Shown: positions 63,026 through 64,000 of the stretch, one piece after another
Numbering within the stretch: the stretch's first letter is position 1
Layout of the letters: each line of letters begins with the position of its first letter
Assembly (NCBI RefSeq): GCF_014879935.1
Contig: NZ_JACSRD010000118.1
Location: 23,750-87,749, forward strand
Length of the DNA stretch: 64,000 bases
Direction of reading: 5' to 3'
Source: Prosthecobacter sp.
GTDB taxonomy: Bacteria > Verrucomicrobiota > Verrucomicrobiia > Verrucomicrobiales > Verrucomicrobiaceae
Notes under the pieces: model-generated
What the model saw: only the letters and a program-made list of their open reading frames with translations
What the model was told of the DNA's origin: nothing
Database searches by the model: none
Position numbers and translations under genes: made by a program

Positions 63026-64000
63026 TCAGGCTTCGAGCGTGAATTCACTACGTTTCAGGAGATCATCCAGCGCCCGCCGGTAAGGGGCGGGCATGGGAAT
63101 GGATGCGAGTTCATCGAATGCGATGATCCGGTGCGTCTGCGGCCAGGGATCCGGCCCGGCGGGCGGTTCATGCACCCAAAGCGTGACCTTGTAACGAGTG
63201 ATGCCGTAACTCGTGCGCATCAGCACAGGCGGCGGATTTCCATCGTGATCCGCAGGCAGCGCGGGCAGCTTCCACAGGCCGGTGCGGCGTCTGCCGGTTT
63301 CTTGTTCGAGCAACACGCCTGCGCTGGTGCGCACAAAGACCACACGCTCGGTGACGGAGGTGATCTCCTGCCGCGACTTCTTCACCGGGAGTGCTTCAGG
63401 ATCCCCAGCACGGCATTGGTCACGCACCGGGCACAGGTGGCAGGCGGGTTTCGTGGGCGTGCAGTGCGTCTGGCCCAGCTCCATGAGCGCGGAGTTCAGC
63501 GCACGCGGATCGTCGGTGGCTGCCACCAGCTCCTTTGCGCGATCCCATAGCGCTTTCACGCCAGCGGTGCTGTCCACCGGTGTGGCATCATTGTAAAGAC
63601 GTGACAAGACCCGTGCGATGTTGCCATCGACGATCGGCTGCGGCGCACCGAAGGCGAAACTCGCCACGGCTCCTGCCGTGTACGGTCCGATCCCAGGCAG
63701 TGCGAGGATCGTGCCGTGGTCTTCCGGGAACACGCCGGCATGTTTTTCCAGCACCTCTCTGGCCAGGCGGTGCAGATTCCGCGCGCGTCGATAGTAGCCG
63801 AGGCCCTCCCAGGCTTTCAGCACCTCGTCCTCCCGTGCCGAAGCCAGCGTCTCAAAGTCAGGAAACAGCGCCAGCCACCGCGCGTAGTAGCCACGGTCCA
63901 GCACCGTGGCGATCTGCGTCTGCTGAAGCATCACCTCCGAAACGAGAATGGCATACGCATCACGGGTCCGCCGCCATGGGTAATCGCGGCCATGCTCGCG
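63026..64000 (-). CDS. mutY: Adenine DNA glycosylase MutY (N-terminus outside the window)
   Basis: The frame stays open to the window edge: RDYPWR and ILVSEVMLQQTQ (catalytic Glu) precede the first internal start. The helix-hairpin-helix LPGIGPYTAGA and catalytic Asp in PIVDGNIARVLSR follow. The [4Fe-4S] motif is C-x6-C-x2-C-x5-C (CTPTKPACHLCPVRDQC), and the NUDIX-like C-terminal domain recognises 8-oxoG. MutY removes A mispaired with 8-oxoguanine. Only about 10-20 N-terminal residues are missing. Confidence 0.95.
   Translation of the reverse strand, partial: REHGRDYPWRRTRDAYAILVSEVMLQQTQIATVLDRGYYARWLALFPDFETLASAREDEVLKAWEGLGYYRRARNLHRLAREVLEKHAGVFPEDHGTILALPGIGPYTAGAVASFAFGAPQPIVDGNIARVLSRLYNDATPVDSTAGVKALWDRAKELVAATDDPRALNSALMELGQTHCTPTKPACHLCPVRDQCRAGDPEALPVKKSRQEITSVTERVVFVRTSAGVLLEQETGRRRTGLWKLPALPADHDGNPPPVLMRTSYGITRYKVTLWVHEPPAGPDPWPQTHRIIAFDELASIPMPAPYRRALDDLLKRSEFTLEA

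Overview
The window looks like a chromosomal segment from a GC-rich member of the Verrucomicrobia, close to Prosthecobacter or Verrucomicrobium. Support comes from the planctomycete-type cytochrome/DUF1549/DUF1553 protein paired with a Tat-exported DUF1501 protein, the very large secreted mosaic proteins with delta-60, GloVer and RCC1 repeats, and the kinase-CHASE2-cyclase fusion. The assignment is from gene content only; there is no rRNA in the window.

Layout. (1) 1-36.3 kb, plus strand: a family of giant secreted proteins. Three complete members (2160, 5524 and 1209 aa) and the tail of a fourth share one C-terminal block: PEGA-like repeats, a trypsin-like protease with a complete His/Asp/Ser triad, a calcium-loop motif and a conserved tail. 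Their N-terminal parts differ completely. Between them lie a receptor kinase/adenylate cyclase fusion and an S74-chaperone protein with YadA-like head repeats. An ECF sigma factor operon follows. (2) 36.3-52.4 kb: a SWIM-SNF2 helicase, then a run of exported hydrolases and related proteins with ATGA/TTGA start-stop overlaps, the DUF1549/DUF1553-DUF1501 pair, and an opposite-strand sialidase. (3) 52.4-57.7 kb: a decayed IS4-type element, an HNH endonuclease, the RNA ligase RtcB, a membrane-anchored Mrr-like nuclease and a frameshifted gene, all on the minus strand. (4) 57.7-61.6 kb: a GNAT acetyltransferase directly downstream of a dense minus-strand tRNA array. (5) 61.6-64 kb: a 62-aa ORF, a metal-binding lipoprotein and MutY.

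The most remarkable part is the tRNA array (58288-61084). I can fold 24 tRNAs by eye. They cover 19 amino acids, all but Tyr, in 2.8 kb. All except tRNA-Glu carry G at position 55 instead of T (T-loops such as TGCAA, TGCGA or CGCGA), and most have A or C at position 18 instead of G. The G18-U55 elbow pair has thus been replaced across the set while G19-C56 is usually kept. The three Leu tRNAs have short variable loops. Three tRNAs (Arg-TCG, Gly-TCC, Ser-CGA) carry a related 57-65 nt structured element inside the T-loop; removing it restores an exact 7-nt loop in each case. The same change at these positions is known from staphylococcal tRNA-Gly that serves cell-wall synthesis rather than translation. 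A non-ribosomal, conditional or nuclease-evading role is therefore worth testing. The downstream GNAT gene and the nearby rtcB, both on the same strand, are possible partners, but that link is inference.
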